17,211 bases of DNA from Phoronis ovalis (lineage: Eukaryota > Phoronida > Phoronidae). The translations under genes and the position numbers were made by a program. The notes under the pieces are model-generated. The model had not been told where the DNA came from. It saw nothing but the letters and a program-made list of their open reading frames with translations, and ran no database searches. The stretch spans positions 1 through 17,211 of the forward strand of contig JAOXYB010021537.1 of the NCBI GenBank assembly GCA_028565635.1, given 5' to 3'. Positions 9,381 through 17,211 of the stretch are shown here, piece by piece (the stretch's first letter is position 1; every line of letters starts with the position of its first letter).

Positions 9381-10187
9381 GAGATAAATACCTCTACCCA
9401 TCCAACACACTGTTTTTATCTCTCTTTTGAGTTTCGTACGTACTGTTAATTCTTTTGTCCCCTTTTATTTTTATAAGATTTTGCTTTTAATTTGTCCTCT
9501 CCAGCTATAATGTTTTAATAGCAAGATGGTATAGGATCTCAAGCTGAAATACTTCCCGTTAAATTTCGAAGAAACGTTTATTTTGAGATCGAAACAAACG
9601 GAATATCCCGAGCGGAGGGGAATATCCACTGGCATAACCGGCTTTCAGTTTCTTATGAACCGTTTAATAAAAATATACTTGTGACTATTCATTAACCATG
9701 ATGAGATAAATAATGATATGCTATAATTTGATCAAATTACCAGGCTGATATTACAGTTTATTACCTGTTTCCCTTCAATAATCTTCTTGAACACGCGTGA
9801 TGCGTGCAACATTTGTGAACAGCATTTACCGGAAATGAACTCTTTTCACTTTGAAGTAATAAAAACTTATCTTCCCAGAATTTTACAAAACCTTTAACTG
9901 ATGATGTACAGTGGGACCCCCTGCTTAGATGGGGTACCCTGCCAAAAATAAGGGGTAAGTTAGGCCTTTATAGTTGATTATGGAGTTCTAGCGCTAATAT
10001 CTAACCAGACATGTACATGGACGGTCAGCTAGCGAAAAAGTGCTGTTATATTTTTGAAAAATTAATAGATATGATAGTTATGTCTTATGAATATGATATA
10101 TTGATAGTTGATACACCGTACTAATCTGACACTAGTATAAGTAATAGTATCCTAATCTAATTCTAAGGAGCTTGTGTAAACTGTAAA

Positions 10188-10806
10188 ATACCGTATTTTC
10201 TCTAATAATCGATTATTTAATAAAAATGCTTTTATGGGGGGCGATTATTAACTTCTTTTTACTCCTGGTATGAAGATTTTGTAAATCTATTGTTTGAGTT
10301 ACGGCAAATCTTGAAGACTGTCAGTTTATCAAATAAAATCTGCTTATTTAAGCGAAATTCTTGGTGTAATGCAATGTTTTTCAAAAGAAAATACTCTTAC
10401 AAACCTTAAACAAACAGCAAGTTTATTTCGTTGGTCACGTAACTAGATAAATTTCTGCAGTTTAACGTGGAAACACAATTATTGTGAAAGTCATCGTGAG
10501 AAGCTTAAATCACCTCCTGCTGTACTCGGCATCGAAATTCTATTGGAAAGTTTGTTTTGGGAGCCAAAACACTTAATTACAGATAATGTGGGGAAATATT
10601 ACTAATAAATAATACCGTATATTATTCCTTAAAACCCACACATCATCCAAACAGAGCAAATCAACTACACATAATAATGAATTATCTCATATTAATTCAA
10701 ATGAGTCTTCAACTCAAATTGCAGAGAGGGGGCAATTATTGATTTATTTTAGTCACTAGAGGGGGCGATTATTAAAACGGGGCGATTATAAGAGAAAATG
10801 CGGTAT
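10188..10806. mobile_element. MITE-like element, copy 2 (opposite orientation)
   Basis: About 620 bases with terminal inverted repeats: left ATACCGTATTTTCTCTAATA, right end ...AGAGAAAATGCGGTAT. Subterminal GGGGCGATTAT repeats occur at both ends. Internal anchors match copy 1 in reverse (10585-10602 with 573-590; 10266-10275 with 809-818). A TA or ATA target duplication is possible but not clear. No transposase is encoded, so it is non-autonomous. Confidence 0.75.
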
Positions 10807-10840
10807 ATTTAAAATACGGATTATTACTGCACATACTTAT

Positions 10841-10920
10841 AGCTGGGACTGCTTGTAGTCCTAGCTACATGACCCTACTATCGCTTGCCTGCAATGCAGC
10901 CATAGGGTCAAGTCCAGATA
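10841..10920. repeat. Pair of adjacent small hairpins
   Basis: AGCTGGGACT pairs with AGTCCTAGCT (one G-T) across a 6-base loop, followed at once by TGACCCTA (10870-10877) pairing with TAGGGTCA (10913-10920). They lie directly beyond the right end of MITE-like copy 2. Confidence 0.5.
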
Positions 10921-11143
10921 ATGTTAAATTCAATCGAAGTTATTTAGTTAGCCTCTTGCAAAAACACTCACCGTGTGTCAAAAAATTTAATAAATTCAAA
11001 CCAAAAGTGTCGTCGTCTCTGATACTCCTTCTTGTGTTATCAGTCAATTGAAGCTTGCTAAATTCTCTTATGTCTTAACTGACATACTAGTGTTTTGTTT
11101 TATATTCTTGAACATATTTTATACTTTTTCAAAATATTATGTA

Positions 11144-11214
11144 ACTCGGTCCAGTTTTCAATCTACAGTTTACTTTATGTTTATACAATAAACCAGGTAA
11201 AGGGGGGACCGAGT
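11144..11214. repeat. Nine-base inverted repeat, ACTCGGTCC / GGACCGAGT
   Basis: Perfect 9-base arms (11144-11152, 11206-11214) 53 bases apart in otherwise AT-rich sequence between the genes. Could be the ends of a tiny element; function unknown. Confidence 0.4.
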
Positions 11215-11504
11215 GTACAAAGAAATTTGCTCATAAATTTAAATTCTTAATATTTAGTTAAAGAGAATTTAAATAAAGCGGCTGATGCACATTTTTAGTG
11301 CTAGTAGTACAATAGATCAGCTGTAGATTTAAATTGGCAAAAATGGTGATTATTCCAGGTAGAGGAGGATCTACTTCAGAATTCATATCTGTTTTGCAAC
11401 AGTAGTGCTAATTAATTAGATAATAAAAATACAATTTTTCTCTACTATATTATGATTGCATGCCATTTCCCAACTTTTGAGAATGTGTAATAAAATTGTT
11501 CAAT

Positions 11505-11511
11505 ACTTACC
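11505..11511 (-). other. Candidate donor of a gene A leader exon
   Basis: Minus-strand AAGG followed by GTAAGTATTG is a near-ideal 5' splice site in the region between the genes, in front of gene A. It could end a non-coding 5' exon joined to the acceptor next to the start codon. A TATA-like CTATATATTG lies about 180 bases upstream. The same hexamer at 8813-8808 is an equal rival, and chance occurrence is possible. Confidence 0.22.
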
Positions 11512-13377
11512 CTTAAAGCCTCATTGCAAAAAGTCTGACTTTCCCTGCATGTGTTAGATGGTTCTACTTTGGACTTGGGGACAGGAGTTGTTAATCTAGC
11601 ATTACATAACCAAAACCTGATGCACCTATACATTTTATCATTAAATGATTTCTTGATTGTATATTTTTGTTTGTAAGTTTTTTTTACAATATATAGTTTT
11701 AACACAAGCAGGCTTGTTCAAATTGTATGTATCCTGCAGCAACTTCACATTCAATTAATAATCGTGAAATTAGAAGACAAAACTTATATTTCATCCATGA
11801 CAATGTATTTTATTGAAATTATTAAAAATAAAATTATTACATACAGTGGTCTGACAGTGCAATTGTTTTGAATGCAAGTTGGAATAACTTTACACTTTCT
11901 GTAAAAATCCAAACTTGCAATTTGCTTTTGAACTTCAAACTATGAACAACTATGATCCTACCACTGTCACTTCTGTGTAGGCTTTCTGTTTCTTTCCTTG
12001 TAATGTAAATCTTTTTATATGTGGAAATGTAAAAATGGGAATTAGATCTATAAAAAATATATATACCAAATAATCTGCATCTAATAAAACACTGATATTA
12101 TTTCTTTAATTAATCATAAGGTCAAGTTTAGAATGTTTTCCATAATGCATTTACAGATAGCAACTGCAGGGCTCTCAATAAGTGAACCTTTTACATCTTG
12201 TAAGAAATAGAAATGATACAAATGTATCAAAGTGATGATTTAACAAAATAAACATATGTTTGTTTAAAAAGATCATTATATATCTAAATCGAATATATGC
12301 AAAAATACAACAAAACTAGTGCGTGCCAAAATTTCACAAATATAGTTATTGTGCTGAAATATGTGACAAAGCAGAATCATGTAAAATCAGTTTTGCAAAA
12401 TATGATTTACTAATCTTAGAAATATAAAAAATTATCTACTACAGAACAAAAAAACCTCTTGACACCTTCAAGACAACAGTGCAGGTAATCCTTAGTGATA
12501 GCCCAGGGAGCCACTTCACATCCTCAACTAATTTTTCCCTGCCAAAAAACCGGTTTGCTGAAATACATTTAAATCAATGTTATAAGGGTATCGAAGCAAA
12601 GAAAAACTATTTACCAGTTAAATCCTTGGTACTAAAAACTCTCGATATGGTTCCTATGTTTTATTTTCAATCTCCATGATGTTTTCTGAGTGAGTAATCG
12701 ACACAATATTGGTATTAAACATCCAGGCTTTGAAAGACATTTGTGATGATGTATTTGTACCAGTTATAAATATATAATGATTCCCAGTTTCAACTTCAAC
12801 GTGATTTTTTTTATTTCAAGTTAAGATTGGTTTTATTAAATGTGCATTATATTCTCTGAAGTGAGTGCTTTCCCATAAGCCTACATTTGCAAAACAAATC
12901 TTCACCACGTTCAATCCTTCATTGCCTGTATACATATTTCCAGGACAAATTTATCTCTGAAGTTTTTGAAGCAGCCCACATGCTGATGACACAGGAAGAA
13001 AATATAATATTGATTTCTGATTGGCCAAAGTCGAAGAGACATCTACCGGTACCTTGGTTACATTAAAGAAAGGGCAATGACGTGTGAGATTGAGTGAATG
13101 ACTAATTCCCAGAATACTTATTTTCAGCTTGAAACTGGCAACATAATTTTTTCTGAACCTGTTTCGTAAGTTATTTTTCCTTTAAAATTTGGTCCTGGCC
13201 CTTATTTATGTTGGATCAACTCTGCTAATTTGGTCAAATATTGGATCCCCTGGTAAAAAAAAATGGATGCACTGGGGCCACACATTGCTATATAGACAGA
13301 AGCCAAAGTGACCACCTTGGGTAGTGACAGGTACTAAACCGGTGACAGATCTTGTTCCATACATTTGTTGTGGTTAG

Positions 13378-13383
13378 TTTATT
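13378..13383 (-). terminator. Polyadenylation signal of gene B (AATAAA)
   Basis: TTTATT on the plus strand reads AATAAA on the minus strand, 60 bases past gene B's stop codon, implying a 3' UTR of roughly 80-90 bases. It is the first canonical hexamer after the stop. Confidence 0.6.
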
Positions 13384-13442
13384 AGGTCTTACGAAGAAGT
13401 ATTCCTGGGCATCCTGAAGAACGGTATTTAGAAATCCCAGAA

Positions 13443-13649
13443 TTAACATTCCCCCCACAAACAGTGTGCAACAATGTAACATCCATGAATATCTGTTGTA
13501 GCTTGTAATCCACAAGGTATCTGCAATTCCTTGTCCTTGTATTTGAAACCAATTTCATTTAGAATTGCCTGTGCAGGATTGGAAGCGAGGTAAATTTTGT
13601 CTGCTGTCATTTTTTCTATAATAGGCACTTTATTGATGGCCTGCTTCAG
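13443..13649 (-). CDS. GSDME: Gene B last coding exon 9, with stop
   Basis: Acceptor TTTTTGTAG, phase 0; 68 codons then TAA at 13445-13443. Starts LKQAINKVPIIEKMTADKIY and closes GCYIVAHCLWGEC. Ungapped alignment with gene A exon 9 gives 28 of 68 identities by hand. The protein ends in Cys. The intron to exon 8 (13650-14104) has no recognised element. Confidence 0.92.
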   Translation of the reverse strand: MKQAINKVPIIEKMTADKIYLASNPAQAILNEIGFKYKDKELQIPCGLQATTDIHGCYIVAHCLWGEC

Positions 13650-16600
13650 CTACAAAAAAATAAAAATATTAGTGTAGTACAACCATCAGTGCATTTCCTT
13701 TCACCTTTCATTTGTAGATTTGCTCCTATGCAGACTGCCAATCACTGATGATCATCTCTGGTGGTTTGATGAAGAATTTAGCCTGCCAGGTTCCTTTTTC
13801 CACTAGAGGTTGCCATGTTCAATAAGATGTTTGGGATGAGAAAAAAATTAAATTTAAATTTGTTTATACATAATATATACAGTTGTTGAATTTTATTTTC
13901 CTGGTTTTTTATTGATGCTATGTAGCTGGGGCAGGAATTTAACAAATGTGGTTTTCCAAAATAATGTCTGACATAAGCAAAAAAATTTCCTTTAAAATTT
14001 GCATCCTGTCACTTAGTACCTGGACTAGTACTGATGACATGGATCGCTTAATAAGCTTGCTGTGTTTAAAAGCTCTGCCCCACAATAGATAAATTACTAC
14101 TTACTACTTTCAGCAAATTAGCCCCAGCAGTTTTACTGCAGTTAGCCAAAGATAAAATGACATCATCATCAAGCTCATTCAAGCCATCAAATAAGTATGA
14201 ACCCGCTTCTAAAGTAGATGACTTCTTAGCAGAGAGAAATTTACCATCCTGCAAAAATGAATGATAAAAATACATCATTTTAAGACGTGTAATTTTCTTC
14301 TGTAACCTTGTGATATCAAAATCAAAAGTTTGATAATTTTCAGGAATAAGATCTAATTATTATAAATAAGAAAGAACGGACTTGTACAAAATGGTCCATG
14401 CAAGACGTTCTAAAAATTATAGTAAACTTACCTTGCTTTGGATTTCAAGAAAATGTAATAACACAGAAACAATTTCAAAGTTATCTTTTATGTAAGGATC
14501 CAAATCTCCTGTATTCTCGATTAATTGGCTGCCATTCAATTCCCTACGAATCTGAAATTAATTACAATCATACGAAAGATTTGAGTTACAGTCTAATTTT
14601 GCAATGTGTCTGCGTATAGAATTACCATAGCTTATAATTAAAAATATAAAGTATGAACAAATATCAATTTTCAGGGAGAATGGTGTATGGACATAAAAGT
14701 CATTTCAGTGTGTAACATGACAATATCAATATGATAACATTATGAGAAAAATCAAAAAAAAATATTGATTACATATTCAAGCATGAGGAGCAATTACTTA
14801 CTATTTTTCGAGTAGCTTTTACTATTTTGGGTTGTTTTAAAACTCGAAGCAATGCAGCATTGAAGTTCACTCTGTTTTTTGATGTTATAAAGGGTGATAA
14901 CTTTGCACACACTTCAGCAGCTATATGCAAAACATCAAAAAGACTATTTATAAACATTTTTGTGTGGAAGATGTAATAGTGTTTCAGTGAATATACTTGT
15001 TAAATTATAGTGTGTTAACTACAAACAAAGATAACACCCTTGCTAACTGTGTGTGTCACTTCTGCAATATTTTGTGATAATTAATAGTTACAAATACGCA
15101 TTATACTCGCATTTAAATGTTTGATGTGTCAAACCTCACAAAAACCCAGATACGCTAATTATTAGCACAAGTATGTATGCTGTCAAATCCATAGTTCCAT
15201 CAGGTTCACAGGTTGAGCATGTGAGATATCATGGTTTCAAGTTTTGCTAGGCTTTGTGAATTAGCCACCAAAAATAAACTAAACATGCTACATCAGTAGG
15301 TACCCTGAAGTACAGAACATACATACCAACAAAGAGAAAATGTCTATCACATTGGCATTTTATATATCACCTAAATCTGTGATTCCAGCAGTACTCTTAT
15401 CTTGTGATTTAATTGCAATTTTTGATTTTTTTCTTGGTGGTGGCCCCCTTGAAATCTCAAACCCTCCATGAACATCAGGTTCAAAGATTGCTTGAAATGC
15501 TCCATCTGTAGATACTTTAAGTTCCAGGCTTTCAAAGGCAAGTGGTGTGTTCTTTGGAATTGTGACTGTTCTCTGTGTATTATCCTGTACATCAAGATCG
15601 CTATTGGATGTTCCACCAATTAATGACGTAAACTAAGAAAATAAATTTAATGACAAAATATTAAGTTTAAAAAAAATCTTAATAGGCTGTGGTCCCACTG
15701 AAAATACAGGTATTTTTAGGTTTAATTCATTGCAGGAGCTATAAGATAAATATATAAATTTTGTCCTATTATAATTTAAAAGATGCCTCTTCAAAATTTA
15801 ATACTGAGCCAGAAAATTTCTTTTTTCTGAGGTCCATATTTTTAGAAATGCATCATAAAAATGGAGACAAATTTCAAAATCTCATATATTTTAATAAAGA
15901 TCCTTTTTAGCAAGAAAATTTTGGTCAAGTATCTGCAGGAGTGTTGAACTTGTCTTTTTTTGAAATTGTTTTTTGTAAAAATATGAATTTTCACTAAAAA
16001 ATTGCCTCCTTGCTGATTGCATAATCATGTGAAGGACAAAGAAAGTAATTTTTTTATAAATAAGATACGTTTCCAAAAATGTCTATCTAACTTCCCAAAT
16101 TAACCTCAAGGTATAAAATATGAATAAGTTGTCCATAATGGTACCAGCCACCAATAAAATTGTACAAGCAAACAATAAAGGCTTTCCATGTCAGCACAAG
16201 TACTATAGTGACATCTGAGACGAAACCAGTATTATATATTCCATAGGCTCCAATGCAATTTTCATCAAATTTGGACATAAACCATTCTTAAATGATAGCT
16301 TCGAAGGTTCTTTTATCAACATAGAGTTATTGTTCACCATCACAGGAACCATACACGAAATTTTTGACACACATTTGCCACCAAAATCTTCGACCACAGC
16401 AGAAATCCCACACAGAGATGCTTGAGACATGAAATTGGCAAATATTTGAGAACTATATTTTGGAGCACTCTGAGACATGGTTCTCAAATATTTGCCAATT
16501 TCATGTCTCAAGCATCTCTTAAATCTTATCCAATTAATTTCTCCCACAGAAGGAGTCCAAGTAACAAAATAACCACCAATATCCTGACAATTATCCTGGC

Positions 16601-17211
16601 AAGCAGGAGAAAAAATTAATCTGTTAAATGGCAGCTCATCATGACATTGACTACGGGCCCATAGGGGGAGACTCCTGCAAGCAAATACTGTTTTCGTCTC
16701 ATCTGATAAACACACGAAGCTTGATATCCCTTTGCATTATAATGCCTCCATTTATGTGATACAATATAATAAGAAAATTATTTGAATCTAACTGTCTCGC
16801 AGCTAGAATTAGCTGCAATAGTTTCTATGCCCAAATCATCAGAGTACAGCATAACGGCTTATTTGAAGTCTGGTCATTGAAGCCCTCATCACTTACTAGC
16901 TAAAGCAAGTTGAGGATAACTGCTGACAGTAGATTTGCCAATAAACTCTTATTAGTGCATGCACCAGATGGCATAATGAAATGAATCCAACAATTTTGCA
17001 TTTGAGGAATCACCAAACCCATAACTCTTGATCTAGCTGGTGCATGCAAAAGCTTTATATACTGAACATATTATTAAAAATAATCCTATAGAGAAGTAAC
17101 ATAATATGTCAAAACATACCCTTGAAAGGAAACCTTTGCTTTTTCCTTCAATAGAGCTACTATAGTTGACATTGATTTTTAGTACATTGTCGGCTGTTGT
17201 AACGGCAGTGC
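13443..17211 (-). CDS. GSDME: Gasdermin B-copy: GSDME-like gene, 5' part cut off by the window edge
   Basis: Second gasdermin, same strand as gene A and upstream of it. Exons read: >17211-17120, 15632-15371, 14920-14802, 14551-14432, 14248-14105, 13649-13443; all junctions are GT-AG and the frame stays open for 313 codons to TAA. The exons match gene A exons 4-9 in order and phase, with lengths 262/223, 119/122, 120/123, 144/147 and 207/207 (B/A) for exons 5-9. Conserved pieces are TIPKNTPLAFE, HGGFE, GSYLFDGLNELDDDVIL and the last exon. The linker after GGFE is about 28 residues, with PPPRKKSK and no DxxD, unlike A. The N-terminal half (exons 1-3 and most of 4) lies outside the window, so completeness and pore competence cannot be judged. 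A separate polyadenylation signal and stop argue that B is its own gene and not extra exons of A. Confidence 0.9.
14105..14248 (-). CDS. GSDME: Gene B exon 8
   Basis: Acceptor TTTTTGCAG and donor GTAAGT, phase 0 at both ends, 48 codons. Starts DGKFLSAKKSSTLEAGSY and continues LFDGLNELDDDVILSLANC; the central block is almost identical to gene A exon 8. Confidence 0.92.
14432..14551 (-). CDS. GSDME: Gene B exon 7
   Basis: Acceptor TTTCAG and donor GTAAGT, phase 0 at both ends, 40 codons. Starts IRRELNGSQLIENTGDLDP and ends FEIVSVLLHFLEIQSK, matching the FLQYFGFKIK end of gene A exon 7 in position. A plus-strand open frame covers the same bases and is its antisense shadow. Confidence 0.83.
14802..14920 (-). 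CDS. GSDME: Gene B exon 6: start of C-terminal domain
   Basis: Acceptor CATATAG completes an Ala codon; perfect donor GTAAGT after ATA, phase 0. Encodes AAEVCAKLSPFITSKNRVNF then NAALLRVLKQPKIVKATRKI, helical, aligning with gene A exon 6. Skipping the donor would run a few more codons but lose the downstream conserved exons. Confidence 0.87.
15371..15632 (-). CDS. GSDME: Gene B exon 5: end of pore domain plus linker
   Basis: Acceptor TTTTCTTAG, phase 0 in; ends TTAG before donor GTGATA, phase 1 out. 87 whole codons: begins FTSLIGGTSNSDLDV, then TVTIPKNTPLAFESLELKV, FEPDVHGGFEISRG and the linker PPPRKKSKIAIKSQDKST. It is 39 bases longer than gene A exon 5. Linker Asp residues are followed by Lys or Leu, which caspases disfavour. 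The next intron (14921-15370, 450 bases) shows nothing I can name. Confidence 0.9.
16211..16704. mobile_element. Terminal-inverted-repeat element in gene B intron 4
   Basis: The ends CATCTGAGACGAAACCAGTA (left) and the reverse complement of AATACTGTTTTCGTCTCATC (right) agree at about 19 of 22 positions. A 170-codon minus-strand open frame (16715-16203) runs from end to end but matches no family I know and includes a 40-base inverted repeat in its middle, so it may be chance. No transposase motif seen. Confidence 0.55.
16414..16519. repeat. Perfect 40-base inverted repeat (hairpin)
   Basis: Arms 16414-16453 and 16480-16519 are exact reverse complements, beginning AGAGATGCTTGAGACATG, with a 26-base loop. 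The loop contains GAGACATG again. Perfect arms in a region of degraded repeats suggest recent origin or a gene-conversion-maintained hairpin. Confidence 0.9.
16957..17047. repeat. Short inverted repeat next to gene B exon 4
   Basis: GCATGCACCAG (16957-16967) and CTGGTGCATGC (17037-17047) are perfect 11-base inverted arms separated by 69 bases, ending 73 bases inside the intron from the exon 4 donor. Possibly a very small foldback element. Confidence 0.5.
17120..17211 (-). CDS. GSDME: Gene B exon 4, partial (3' end)
   Basis: Open to the window edge; ends with AGG before a strong donor GTATGT (17119-17114), phase 0 like gene A exon 4. Encodes TAVTTADNVLKINVNYSSS and on to KGFLSR, aligning with the AVTSQSSTLHVTVDW part of gene A exon 4. 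The acceptor and first residues are outside the window. Confidence 0.82.

Larger units (their letters stand above)
8651..13442. other. DNA between the two gasdermin genes
   Basis: About 4.8 kb from gene B's stop to gene A's start. It holds gene B's 3' UTR at the right, gene A's probable leader and promoter at the left, the foldback element and MITE-like copy 2. The stretch 11720-13370 is AT-rich with only short, unsupported open frames. No conserved third gene was found. Confidence 0.7.
15633..17119 (-). other. Gene B intron 4 (1487 bases)
   Basis: Much longer than the matching intron of gene A (915). It holds a terminal-inverted-repeat element (16211-16704) and a further short inverted repeat (16957-17047). 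The rest (15633-16200) is AT-rich and unremarkable. Confidence 0.8.

Noticed and set aside
11445-11705. 86-codon minus-strand frame
   Set aside because: No family similarity. Its only interesting part is the strong donor motif, reported as a possible leader-exon end.
12479-12679. 66-codon plus-strand frame between the genes
   Set aside because: No recognisable motif, no splice context and ordinary length for chance.
13288-13515. 75-codon minus-strand frame overlapping the end of gene B
   Set aside because: It is a different frame from exon 9, whose frame is conserved with gene A; this is a shadow.
15371-15619. 82-codon minus-strand frame over gene B exon 5
   Set aside because: Wrong frame: the frame giving IPKNTPLAFE and HGGFE aligns with gene A, this one does not.

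Overview
The window is AT-rich, intron-bearing animal DNA. All coding sequence I can support lies on the minus strand: two head-to-tail genes of the gasdermin family (pore-forming executioners of lytic cell death, GSDME-like). Every intron read is GT-AG, the nine exons of gene A join into one uninterrupted reading frame, and the five complete exons of gene B match A's exons 5-9 in order, phase and near-identical length. Most raw open frames are intronic, antisense or intergenic noise; many real exons are short and have no internal Met. An invertebrate metazoan is likely (GSDME-like genes occur in cnidarians and molluscs; small non-autonomous repeats are common here), but I cannot resolve the phylum.

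Layout by plus coordinate: 1-3567 is the 3' flank of gene A, with an inverted-repeat (MITE-like) element at 405-914 and degenerate repeats. 3568-8650 is gene A, apparently complete: nine coding exons, 462 aa, read from 8650 down to the stop at 3568. 8651-13442 lies between the genes and holds A's presumed leader and promoter, a foldback element (9001-9380), a second copy of the 405-914 family in opposite orientation (10188-10806), and gene B's short 3' UTR. 13443-17211 is the 3' two-thirds of gene B; its N-terminal exons lie beyond the right edge. B's intron 4 holds another terminal-inverted-repeat element spanned by the window's longest open frame.

Biology: gasdermins are kept inactive by a C-terminal domain; proteolysis in the linker frees the N-terminal domain to oligomerise in membranes. 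The copies differ most in that linker. A has a consensus caspase-3/7 site (DVLD followed by Gly) immediately after the conserved GGF motif. B has no DxxD there and carries a longer, basic, proline-rich linker. The pair therefore looks like an old tandem duplication (28 of 68 residues identical in the last exon by hand count) whose copies may respond to different proteases. This is the most interesting signal in the window.

I saw no tRNA, rRNA, CRISPR array, bacterial operon or viral gene.
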